5,297 bases of DNA from Actinomycetes bacterium. Lineage in GTDB: Bacteria > Actinomycetota > Acidimicrobiia > Acidimicrobiales > Palsa-688. Under the pieces are notes generated by a model. It had not been told where the DNA came from. It made no database searches and worked only from the letters and a program-made list of their open reading frames with translations. This document shows positions 1-4,579 of the stretch, piece after piece (position 1 is the stretch's first letter; every line of letters starts with the position of its first letter). The translations under genes and the position numbers were made by a program. Location of the stretch: the NCBI GenBank assembly GCA_021808425.1, contig JAKBBS010000231.1:1-5297 (forward strand), read 5' to 3'.

Positions 1-340
1 CGAAGAAGTCCTCGAGGAATCCGAGGCCCGGCCACGAGGTGATGGCGAATGTCTTGGAGAAAAGGTCCCCGTAAGCTTCGATGATCGTCAGCGTGAGGAC
101 GATGAACCCCCAGAAGGTGAAGAAGTGCGCGAGGCCCGGGCCCGGCCGTTTCAGCAGCTTGCGCTGGCCGAACACGTCTGCCAGCTCCGCCTGTAGCGCC
201 GCTTTGACGTCGGACGCCCTGCCGGGCGCTGGGGCGCCGTCGGTGACGAGCCGGTAAAGAAACAGCGCCCGCCGTAGCACGAGTGCTATCCCGACTACTG
301 TCACGCCAAGGCCTACGGCCAGTCGAACGTCTTGGTTCAC
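1..340 (-). CDS. etfD: EtfD-like membrane (Fe-S) oxidoreductase, N-terminal part (3' end outside window)
   Basis: Reading the minus strand from a GTG at 340-338 gives 113 codons open to the window edge. Visible features are a first hydrophobic segment at about residues 8-24, a linker with the motif FGQRKLLK (57-64), then GLAHFFTFWGF (69-79) opening a second membrane segment to about residue 88, followed by EAYGDLF (88-94). This arrangement matches, from memory, the start of mycobacterial EtfD (Rv0338c type), a membrane protein with a heme/NarI-like N-terminal part and C-terminal iron-sulfur/CCG domains. The family passes electrons from electron-transfer flavoprotein EtfBA to menaquinone during fatty-acid beta-oxidation; the cluster-binding domains lie outside the window. 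The GTG start is supported by GGAGG nine bases upstream. Codons 18-36 recur at 3847-3903. A general HdrD/GlpC-like (Fe-S) reductase is the alternative name. Confidence 0.85.
   Translation of the reverse strand, partial: MNQDVRLAVGLGVTVVGIALVLRRALFLYRLVTDGAPAPGRASDVKAALQAELADVFGQRKLLKRPGPGLAHFFTFWGFIVLTLTIIEAYGDLFSKTFAITSWPGLGFLEDFF
233..289 (-). repeat. 57-bp direct repeat, left copy (inside etfD, codons 18-36)
   Basis: This stretch encodes residues I18 to A36 of the EtfD homologue and matches 3847-3903 in the same orientation at 54 of 57 positions with no gaps. All three differences fall on third codon positions and are silent (GCA/GCG, GCG/GCA and CTT/CTG in etfD sense, left/right copy). 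The left copy is part of an apparently functional gene; the right copy is not. Confidence 0.9.
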
Positions 341-349
341 AGGGGGCTG

Positions 350-354
350 CCTCC
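350..354 (-). promoter_or_regulatory. Shine-Dalgarno site of etfD
   Basis: On the minus strand this reads GGAGG, nine bases before the GTG at 340-338. It is the strongest ribosome-binding site seen in the window and fixes the etfD start. Confidence 0.65.
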
Positions 355-420
355 GGGCGGAACTTCTCTGGGATCGGGTGACCCAGACCCTACCCGGCGT
401 CGAGGGAAGATGCCTAACAA

Positions 421-453
421 TGCACCACGGTCACGGCCCTCCGTGTTGTCGCA
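421..453 (-). repeat. Remnant of a hepT 3' end, left copy
   Basis: This sequence aligns with 3903-3934, the 3' end of the hepT-like gene, at 28 of 32 positions plus one single-base gap. Orientation is the same. Read in hepT frame on the minus strand it gives L-R-Q-H-G-G-P then TGA, against L-R-Q-L-G-G-C-D-R-G-A then TAG in the right copy. No similarity to hepT continues beyond 454, so only the tail is present. It lies 80 bases upstream of the etfD start. Confidence 0.6.
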
Positions 454-525
454 AGCAGTTTGCGTGGGAACAGCGTGGGGGCACTGGATCATGTCCATAA
501 TCGGTCGATGGGCATGGCGTATAGG

Positions 526-548
526 CGGTCCTCGAGGTTGTAGGACCG
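526..548. other. Hairpin with perfect 7-bp GC-rich stem
   Basis: CGGTCCT at 526-532 pairs with AGGACCG at 542-548 across a 9-base loop. It lies about 190 bases beyond the arsR stop codon on that gene's downstream side. No T-tract follows on either strand, so an intrinsic terminator is not supported; it may be a transcript structure or chance. Confidence 0.3.
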
Positions 549-682
549 GGTGCCGGGGCCAGGTCAGAGGCACCAATGTTCGGCACGCGACGACGCCGGA
601 CAAGAGGCCGTTACGGCACCCTGCCACCAATATGAGATTTGGAGCCCACTAACCATGAGAAATGGAGGGGCTAAGGTACATC

Positions 683-704
683 TACCTTCGTAGGTACGCA
701 ACTA
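683..704. promoter_or_regulatory. Possible second regulator site, similar to 1163-1184
   Basis: Without gaps, 17 of 22 bases match 1163-1184, the palindromic element just upstream of the ATPase, including the shared core CTTCGTA and a shared ACG eight-to-ten bases on. The core is also partly palindromic (TACC, six bases, GGTA at 683-696). It lies just downstream of the arsR stop and about 345 bp upstream of etfD. A role as an operator is inference only. Confidence 0.25.
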
Positions 705-737
705 ACGACTAAAGGATGGTCCTGCATGCTGTGCGGT

Positions 738-1085
738 CTAGTTTGTCCGGGACTGCAGTTGTGCGTGAGGTTCCTCCGAAACCTGCCGTCTGATGATCGC
801 TTCGAGCACAGCCACTATTTCGTCGTTGGCCACCGTGTAGTACTGAAAGGTACCTTGACGGCGCGCACGGACCAAGCCAGCGAGGCGAAGCTTGCTCAGG
901 TGCTGGCTAACGGCAGTAGGCGTCGTTTCTGCGAGCTCCGCTAGGCAGGCAACCGACGACTCGCCTTGGGCGAGTGCCCAGAGAATTCTCACGCGCGTCG
1001 AATCCGCCAGCATGCGGAGCATGCCTGTCGTACGTTCGACTTCGTCCTCTGAAAGCCTAATGAAGTTTGGGATGTTGTCGTGCAT
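738..1085 (-). CDS. ArsR/SmtB-family winged-helix repressor (KmtR/NmtR-like)
   Basis: A 115-residue protein from ATG at 1085. It has the ArsR signature: MLADSTRVRILWAL (25-38), an alpha3 region SSVACLAELA (43-52), the recognition helix around TPTAVSQHLSKLRLAGLV (55-72), and a beta-wing ending in QYYTV (81-85). The family represses metal-resistance genes as a dimer and leaves DNA when metal binds. It is divergent from a P1B-type ATPase gene, the arrangement known for NmtR with CtpJ. An in-frame TGA at 1106-1104 with no start codon in between fixes ATG as the start; no strong ribosome-binding site precedes it, so a short or leaderless transcript is possible. Oddity: helix alpha5 (about 88-101, NDEIVAVLEAIIRRQ) lacks the histidines that form the usual alpha5 metal site, and Cys47 is the only cysteine, so the sensed metal cannot be predicted. 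Confidence 0.9.
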   Translation of the reverse strand: MHDNIPNFIRLSEDEVERTTGMLRMLADSTRVRILWALAQGESSVACLAELAETTPTAVSQHLSKLRLAGLVRARRQGTFQYYTVANDEIVAVLEAIIRRQVSEEPHAQLQSRTN

Positions 1086-1114
1086 GCGTTGGCCTGTTGG
1101 TTGTCACGGCCCCA

Positions 1115-1132
1115 GTCATGATAACACATGAC
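1115..1132. promoter_or_regulatory. Likely ArsR operator overlapping the arsR extended -10
   Basis: GTCATG and CATGAC form a perfect 6-bp inverted repeat around the spacer ATAACA. On the minus strand the same bases contain TGTTATCAT (1126-1118), a good extended -10 for the repressor gene, with its start codon about 33 bases on. An inverted repeat over the promoter, in the gap between a repressor and its divergent target, fits autoregulation by ArsR. Binding itself is inferred. Confidence 0.6.
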
Positions 1133-1140
1133 GGCATCTA

Positions 1141-1146
1141 TATAAG
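1141..1146 (+). promoter_or_regulatory. Candidate -10 of the ATPase gene
   Basis: TATAAG lies 60 bases upstream of the GTG at 1207, in an AT-rich patch beginning at 1138. No good -35 is seen; the expected -35 position (about 1118-1123) falls inside the inverted repeat at 1115-1132, so a repressor there would cover both divergent promoters. Confidence 0.35.
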
Positions 1147-1155
1147 CTGCAGCTT
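1144..1155. repeat. 12-bp perfect palindrome AAGCTGCAGCTT
   Basis: A perfect, spacer-free palindrome directly after the candidate -10 of the ATPase gene. It could be an extra operator half, a stem in the 5' leader, or chance. Confidence 0.45.
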
Positions 1156-1165
1156 CCTTTAGTAT

Positions 1166-1181
1166 CTTCGTATGCACGAAG
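1166..1181. promoter_or_regulatory. Inverted repeat CTTCGT-N4-ACGAAG in the ATPase leader
   Basis: Perfect 6-bp arms separated by ATGC, ending 25 bases before the ATPase start codon. It would lie in the 5' leader if the -10 at 1141-1146 is right. The surrounding 22 bases resemble 683-704. It may be a second repressor site or a small RNA hairpin. Confidence 0.45.
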
Positions 1182-1192
1182 CTATTGGCGTG

Positions 1193-1199
1193 GGCAGGT
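1193..1199 (+). promoter_or_regulatory. Shine-Dalgarno site supporting the ATPase GTG start
   Basis: GGGCAGG lies seven bases before the GTG at 1207. The reading frame is only marginally extendable upstream, and the first membrane segment (from residue 42) and all motifs lie well downstream, so this start is reasonable. Confidence 0.45.
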
Positions 1200-1206
1200 T
1201 GTCGAG

Positions 1207-3213
1207 GTGACGGTTGCACCATCGGCGGCTCCCCCGAGGCCAGGACCCGAATCATCCAAGTCGACGGATGCCAACCAGACCGCCGTCCGCGGCCGGTCAT
1301 GGCGGCGCTTTGGATCACTTCCCGAGGTCCGCTGGGCCGCCGCCTCTCTCTGCTTTTTCATCGTTGCCGCGATCTGCCACGTTGCGGGTGCGCCTGCAGG
1401 GGTCGAGTGGCCAGCGTGGATACTCTGCTACCTGACCGGTGGCTGGGAGCCGGCGCTCGCCGGTCTGCGAGCCGCACGTGACAAGACCCTTGACGTCGAC
1501 CTGCTCATGGTCGTAGCCGCCATCGTCGCAGCCAGCATCGGTCAGGTCGTTGACGGCGGCCTCCTTATCATCATCTTCTCGACCTCAGGGGCCTTAGAGG
1601 CCGTGGCGACCCGCCAGACTCAGGACAGCGTGCGTTCCCTGCTCGACCTGACGCCAGAGCGAGCGACTGTATTGACGCCCGGTGTCGAGGGGGAGCCCTG
1701 CGAAGTTGTCGTCGCGGCAAGTGAGCTGGGTGTCGGGGACCTGATAGTGGTGCGCCCGGGCGAGCTCATAGCGGCCGACGGCGAGGTCGTCTTCGGGGTC
1801 AGCGAAGTGGATCAATCGTCGGTCACAGGTGAGCACCTGGCGGTCACTAAGCGGCCAACGGACAAGGTCTTCTCGGGGACCATGAACACTGCCGGAGTCC
1901 TCCACGTAAGAGTCGAGCGGCCTGCCGGTGAGTCGGTAGTTGCGCGAATCGTCTCCCTCGTCGAAGCAGCCAGCGCTACCAAAGCCGAACGCCAGCTGTG
2001 GATCGAACATATCGAGCAGCGTTACTCGGTGCTGGTGGTCGTGGCGACCGTGGCGTTTATCGTAATCCCCCTTCTCGTCACCGACTGGTCGTTCCAAAAG
2101 ACGCTCATTCGAGCAATGACCTTTATGATCGTCGCGTCGCCGTGCGCTGTCGTGCTTGCTAGTATGCCGCCACTGCTGTCTGCGGTTGCGAACGCTGGAC
2201 GTCACGCCATCCTCGTCAAGAGCACCGTGGTCATGGAGCAGATCTCGCGGATCGACACCGTCGTCTTGGACAAAACCGGCACCGTGACGCAGGGGCGCCC
2301 GAGAATGGCGTCCGTGTCGGTCGCTCCTGGCGGGACCGTGCGTGCCGACGAAGTGATCAGCCTGGCGGCCGGCGTCGAGACATGGTCGGAGCACCCGCTC
2401 GGGGCGGCCGTAGTAGCCGCCGCGAACTCGCGATCGCTTCGCATCCCAGCTGCAGTCGACTTCGAGGCGTCGCCAGGGCGCGGTGTGCGGGCATCTATTG
2501 ACGGAAGTCGGCTTGAGGTCCTCAGTCCGGCGACGGCAAGAGCGGAGGGCGCCCAAGAGGCGTGGTGCGAAGAGGCTGTTGCGGCGTCTGAATCTGGCGG
2601 CGGGACAGCAGTCGTCGTCATGCGTGACCGCTTCGCGATCGGGGTTATAGCCCTTCAAGACACCGTGCGAGACGATGCTGCCGAAGCAGTCGCCTCACTA
2701 GGGCGGATACTCGGTCATCCGGCCGTCCTTCTCACCGGGGACAACCGCCGAGCGGCGATGCACGTTGCGGCGCAGGTCGGTATCTCCGACGTCCACGCCG
2801 ACCTTCTTCCCGCGGACAAAGTTGAAAGGGTGCGCCAGCTGCAAGCCAGCGGGCATTCGGTGATGGTGGTCGGCGACGGTGTCAACGACGCGCCTGCGTT
2901 GGCGGCGGCGGATCTCGGGATAGCAATGGGCCAAAGCGGCTCGGACGTTACGCTACAAGCCGCCGATGGCGTCATCCTGCGCGACCAGCTCAGCTCCCTG
3001 CCGTCACTGGTATATCTTGCGCGACGCGCCCGGCGCATGGTTCTACAGAACCTCGTGTTCGCCGTCGTAGTGATTGTCAGCCTTGTTACACTCGACTTGT
3101 TAGGGCACTTGCCCCTTCCTCTGGGCGTCGCCGGACACGAGGGATCGACTGTCGTGATCGGCCTGAACGGCCTCCGGCTGCTGCGGTCACGGGCTTGGTC
3201 TGCGAAGCCGTGA
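1207..3213 (+). CDS. P1B-4-type heavy-metal efflux ATPase (CtpD/CtpJ-like)
   Basis: A complete 668-residue P-type ATPase of the inner membrane, pumping a divalent metal (Co, Ni, Zn, Cd or Fe in characterised relatives) out of the cytoplasm. Motifs in order: four N-terminal membrane segments in about 42-130; actuator motif TGE (207-209); metal-site motif SPC in the sixth segment (311-313); phosphorylation motif DKTGT (355-359, Asp355); SEHPLG (394-399) of the nucleotide domain; TGDN (510-513); hinge GDGVNDAP (556-563); and HEGST (644-648) in the last segment. SPC with HEGST defines P1B-4. There is no N-terminal heavy-metal-associated domain or histidine-rich tail, as usual for this subgroup. 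It recalls both mycobacterial CtpD and CtpJ; the divergent ArsR gene and the GGWEP and LNGLRLLR stretches lean toward CtpJ, but I cannot settle the paralogue. GTG at 1207 is preceded by GGGCAGG (1193-1199). All catalytic residues are present. Confidence 0.96.
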   Translation: MTVAPSAAPPRPGPESSKSTDANQTAVRGRSWRRFGSLPEVRWAAASLCFFIVAAICHVAGAPAGVEWPAWILCYLTGGWEPALAGLRAARDKTLDVDLLMVVAAIVAASIGQVVDGGLLIIIFSTSGALEAVATRQTQDSVRSLLDLTPERATVLTPGVEGEPCEVVVAASELGVGDLIVVRPGELIAADGEVVFGVSEVDQSSVTGEHLAVTKRPTDKVFSGTMNTAGVLHVRVERPAGESVVARIVSLVEAASATKAERQLWIEHIEQRYSVLVVVATVAFIVIPLLVTDWSFQKTLIRAMTFMIVASPCAVVLASMPPLLSAVANAGRHAILVKSTVVMEQISRIDTVVLDKTGTVTQGRPRMASVSVAPGGTVRADEVISLAAGVETWSEHPLGAAVVAAANSRSLRIPAAVDFEASPGRGVRASIDGSRLEVLSPATARAEGAQEAWCEEAVAASESGGGTAVVVMRDRFAIGVIALQDTVRDDAAEAVASLGRILGHPAVLLTGDNRRAAMHVAAQVGISDVHADLLPADKVERVRQLQASGHSVMVVGDGVNDAPALAAADLGIAMGQSGSDVTLQAADGVILRDQLSSLPSLVYLARRARRMVLQNLVFAVVVIVSLVTLDLLGHLPLPLGVAGHEGSTVVIGLNGLRLLRSRAWSAKP

Positions 3214-3230
3214 CTGTCCGGCGAATTTGG

Positions 3231-3656
3231 CTAGTGGGAGACGGCTTTGCGGTCCGCCTCGCGAAGACGTGCCGCCATCGATGCCAACAGCTTGCGCGAC
3301 ACGGCCGGGACCTGATCGAGCACGGCAAGAAACTCCCGCTGTCCGATGACGAGCATCTCGGCAGGGCCTTCGGTGGCGACCGAGGCGGAGCGCGGGCCCC
3401 GGTCGAGTAGTGCCAGCTCGCCGAAGTAGTCCCCTTCGGCCAGCTCAGCGATTTTGCGGCCGCCTCGGCGCACGGTCGCGGTGCCGTCGAGGATCAGGTA
3501 GAACTCGTGACCGAAATCGCCTTCTTTGACCAGTTCGCTGCCCGGCGCGACGCTGACCACGTCGGACGCACGAGCCACGAGGGCCAGCTCCTTCTTGTTG
3601 AGGGAGGAAAACATTCCTACGCGGGCGAGATGCTCCAGTTTGCGGTCGGCTGCCAT
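3231..3656 (-). CDS. Stand-alone cyclic-nucleotide-binding (cNMP/CAP_ED) protein
   Basis: From ATG at 3656 this is a 141-residue protein that is almost entirely one cNMP-binding beta-barrel. The phosphate-binding cassette FGELALLDRGPRSASV spans 78-93, with the ligand-contacting Glu80 and Arg89 nine apart as in cAMP-binding members. Earlier parts, GHEFYLILDGTATV (49-62) and the opening helix LEHLARVGMFSSL (7-19), also fit the fold. There is no DNA-binding helix-turn-helix, kinase, acetyltransferase or channel domain, and no membrane segment, so it is probably a cytoplasmic cAMP-binding adaptor of unknown partner. The frame can be extended to ATGs at 3680 and 3716, but the family pattern begins at MAADRKLEHL, so I chose 3656; no strong ribosome-binding site supports any choice. 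It is convergent with the ATPase gene and ends 17 bp from it, with no hairpin terminator visible between. Confidence 0.88.
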   Translation of the reverse strand: MAADRKLEHLARVGMFSSLNKKELALVARASDVVSVAPGSELVKEGDFGHEFYLILDGTATVRRGGRKIAELAEGDYFGELALLDRGPRSASVATEGPAEMLVIGQREFLAVLDQVPAVSRKLLASMAARLREADRKAVSH

Positions 3657-3846
3657 GAAAGCAACTCTAGCCGATGACATGAGTGGCGGCCTGAGCCCAG
3701 ACGAGGTCAATCTCATCGAGGGTGTAACACGGCGAGAGGTACCGCGAATGTTGAGCTCCGACGGTGCTAGCGCAGGTCCAAGATCACCAACTTAGGCGCC
3801 CGCGTCTTGTCTGTAGCCCAGGCAGCGCACGGTCCTGGCATCGGCC
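3657..3846. other. Gene-free stretch between the cNMP gene and the etfD fragment
   Basis: No recognisable coding sequence. It should hold the promoter of the minus-strand cNMP gene; TTGACC occurs on that strand at 3710-3705, but no convincing -10 follows at normal spacing. A short plus-strand frame (from ATG 3679, 38 codons) resembles nothing I know. Confidence 0.4.
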
Positions 3847-3903
3847 GGCGCCGTCGGTGACGAGCCGGTACAGAAACAGTGCCCGCCGTAGCACGAGCGC
3901 TAT
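3847..3903 (-). pseudogene. Dead 57-bp fragment of etfD (right copy of the direct repeat)
   Basis: The fragment matches etfD codons 18-36 (233-289) at 54 of 57 positions and preserves the encoded peptide exactly, but it has no etfD start, no ribosome-binding site, and no similarity to etfD on either side. In etfD frame a TGA lies three codons upstream of it and the reading frame closes soon after the fragment. Its left boundary at 3847 and right boundary at 3903 are abrupt. The last bases supply the stop codon of the adjacent hepT-like gene. Confidence 0.85.
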
Positions 3904-4217
3904 GCGCCACGGTCACAGCCTCCCAGTTGTCGCAGTAGCGCCTCGACCTGCTGTTCAAGTGCAGGTATCGCATCGGCTGCTTGCCAGACCCGTTCGACGT
4001 CCAATGCGTCGTAGACGTGCACCAAGATGTTTCGCTGATCGACAATCCGCCTCCACGGCACCTCTGGATGCTCGTGGCGGAAGTGCTCGGAGAGCCGGTT
4101 GGCGGCTTCATCGAGGAGGGCAAGCTCGAAGAGGATCGCGTCCCGGGTGAGTTCGTCGTCCAAGGCTGCTCGGCCGACGGCACTGTGCCGGGCGATCCGC
4201 CGGGCGTAACGCAGCAT
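3900..4217 (-). CDS. hepT: HepT-like HEPN-domain RNase toxin (DUF86), probably shortened at the N-terminus
   Basis: A 105-residue protein with the HEPN/DUF86 pattern: RDAILFELALLDEAANRLSEHF (from residue 25), HPEVPWRRIVDQRNILVHVYDALDVERVW (from 50). The catalytic motif R-x4-H-x-Y is intact: Arg62, His67, Tyr69. HepT toxins act as RNases and are normally neutralised by a neighbouring MntA nucleotidyltransferase that AMPylates the tyrosine; no MntA with its GSxxxG motif is seen in this window. The frame continues upstream of ATG 4217 as S-L-E-G, looking like the normal L-E-x-[IM]-L start of the family, but TAG at 4232-4230 cuts it, so roughly ten N-terminal residues seem lost. The ribosome-binding site is poor (AGAAGG almost touching the ATG). 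The stop TAG at 3902-3900 comes from the etfD-derived fragment. It may be decaying, or still make a near-complete protein. Confidence 0.8.
   Translation of the reverse strand: MLRYARRIARHSAVGRAALDDELTRDAILFELALLDEAANRLSEHFRHEHPEVPWRRIVDQRNILVHVYDALDVERVWQAADAIPALEQQVEALLRQLGGCDRGA
3903..3934 (-). repeat. hepT 3' end, right copy of the short repeat
   Basis: This forms the last codons of the hepT-like gene and matches 421-453 at 28 of 32 positions with one single-base gap. Here it abuts the etfD fragment directly, whereas in the left copy 131 bases (290-420) separate the two matching blocks. Confidence 0.6.
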
Positions 4218-4221
4218 GCCT

Positions 4222-4234
4222 TCTAGACTCTAGA
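4222..4234. repeat. Palindrome TCTAGA-C-TCTAGA at the hepT 5' end
   Basis: Two TCTAGA hexamers around one C, immediately upstream of the hepT ATG. The element contains the TAG that closes the upstream frame, at the point where resemblance to hepT relatives stops. Confidence 0.5.
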
Positions 4235-4579
4235 GCGCTTCGGACAGCAAAGCTTCAGAAGGTGGAACCTCCACGTCGGTTGGCGCGGCATGAATAACGC
4301 GCCTGCGCTGGAGACTACGAGGCCAGCCCAACTCGGAGGCGAGAGGGTGCCCTCGCTCGGAGCATTCTGCGAAATATCCGCGTCCTGACAGATGCGCCTG
4401 GCGCCACGGTCCGCTTACCATTAGGAGCGTTGGCTCGGCCACCAACTGAGCTGACGAGAGATGACGACCGAAGCTCGAGTCGTCAAAGGTAAGAGTAAGT
4501 ATCCGCGTTTTCGACGAAGTAAGTGGGAACAGTGTTGGTTGAGGGGCTGACCGGACGGTGCAGAGTCGCTGCTGGCTTC
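4235..4579. other. Gene-free region between hepT and the lipoprotein gene
   Basis: No recognisable gene. A minus-strand frame, open for over 90 codons and closed by the TAG at 4232-4230, is in the same frame as hepT and ends P-P-S-E-A-L-L-S-E-A-L; it has no ATG start near its beginning and no nucleotidyltransferase motif, so I do not call it. An imperfect hairpin lies at 4339-4356. The upstream signals of the lipoprotein gene should be in 4450-4579; GAGGGG at 4541-4546 is the only good Shine-Dalgarno-like run, but no in-frame start follows it at normal distance. Confidence 0.45.

Larger units (their letters stand above)
341..737. other. Gene-free region between etfD and the arsR-type gene
   Basis: No convincing gene is present; open frames here show no recognisable domain and overlap the etfD start. 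Contents: the etfD ribosome-binding site; a weak possible etfD promoter on the minus strand (TAGGGT at 392-387 with TTAGGC at 417-412, spacer 19); a hepT-tail remnant at 421-453; a hairpin at 526-548; and a site at 683-704 resembling one in the arsR/ATPase intergenic region. The stretch 454-660 shows nothing else I can interpret. Confidence 0.6.
454..3846. other. Candidate inserted block carrying the metal-efflux genes
   Basis: This is the stretch between the hepT-tail remnant on the left and the etfD remnant on the right. It carries the ArsR repressor, the P1B-4 ATPase and the cNMP-binding protein. Flanking duplicated sequences in the same order and orientation suggest insertion into a former hepT-etfD junction. 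No transposase, integrase or tRNA attachment site is present, so the mechanism is unknown and the limits are approximate. Confidence 0.35.

Noticed and set aside
332..652. Overlapping plus and minus frames of about 100 codons upstream of etfD
   Set aside because: No recognisable domain, weak starts, and overlap with the etfD 5' end and its ribosome-binding site.
1594..2658. A 354-codon minus-strand frame opposite the ATPase gene
   Set aside because: Its composition (rich in Arg, Asp, His) is typical of an antisense shadow of a GC-rich gene, and the plus strand encodes an unmistakable P-type ATPase.
3214..3230. Bidirectional terminator between the ATPase and cNMP genes
   Set aside because: The 17 bases contain no inverted repeat or T-run.
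3679..3795. Small plus-strand frame (38 codons from ATG 3679) upstream of the cNMP gene
   Set aside because: No clear ribosome-binding site, no known similarity, and it lies in the promoter region of the opposite-strand gene.
3767..4183. A 138-codon minus-strand frame across hepT and the etfD fragment
   Set aside because: It is an out-of-frame reading of hepT; the hepT frame carries the R-x4-H-x-Y motif and HEPN pattern.
4339..4356. Possible small RNA or tRNA-like hairpin
   Set aside because: Only about five paired bases with a mismatch and no cloverleaf arms or T-tract; also no tRNA, rRNA or CRISPR repeat pattern was found elsewhere in the window.
4489..4524. Repeated GTAAG pentamers before the lipoprotein gene
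   Set aside because: Too short and irregularly spaced to call a repeat or operator.
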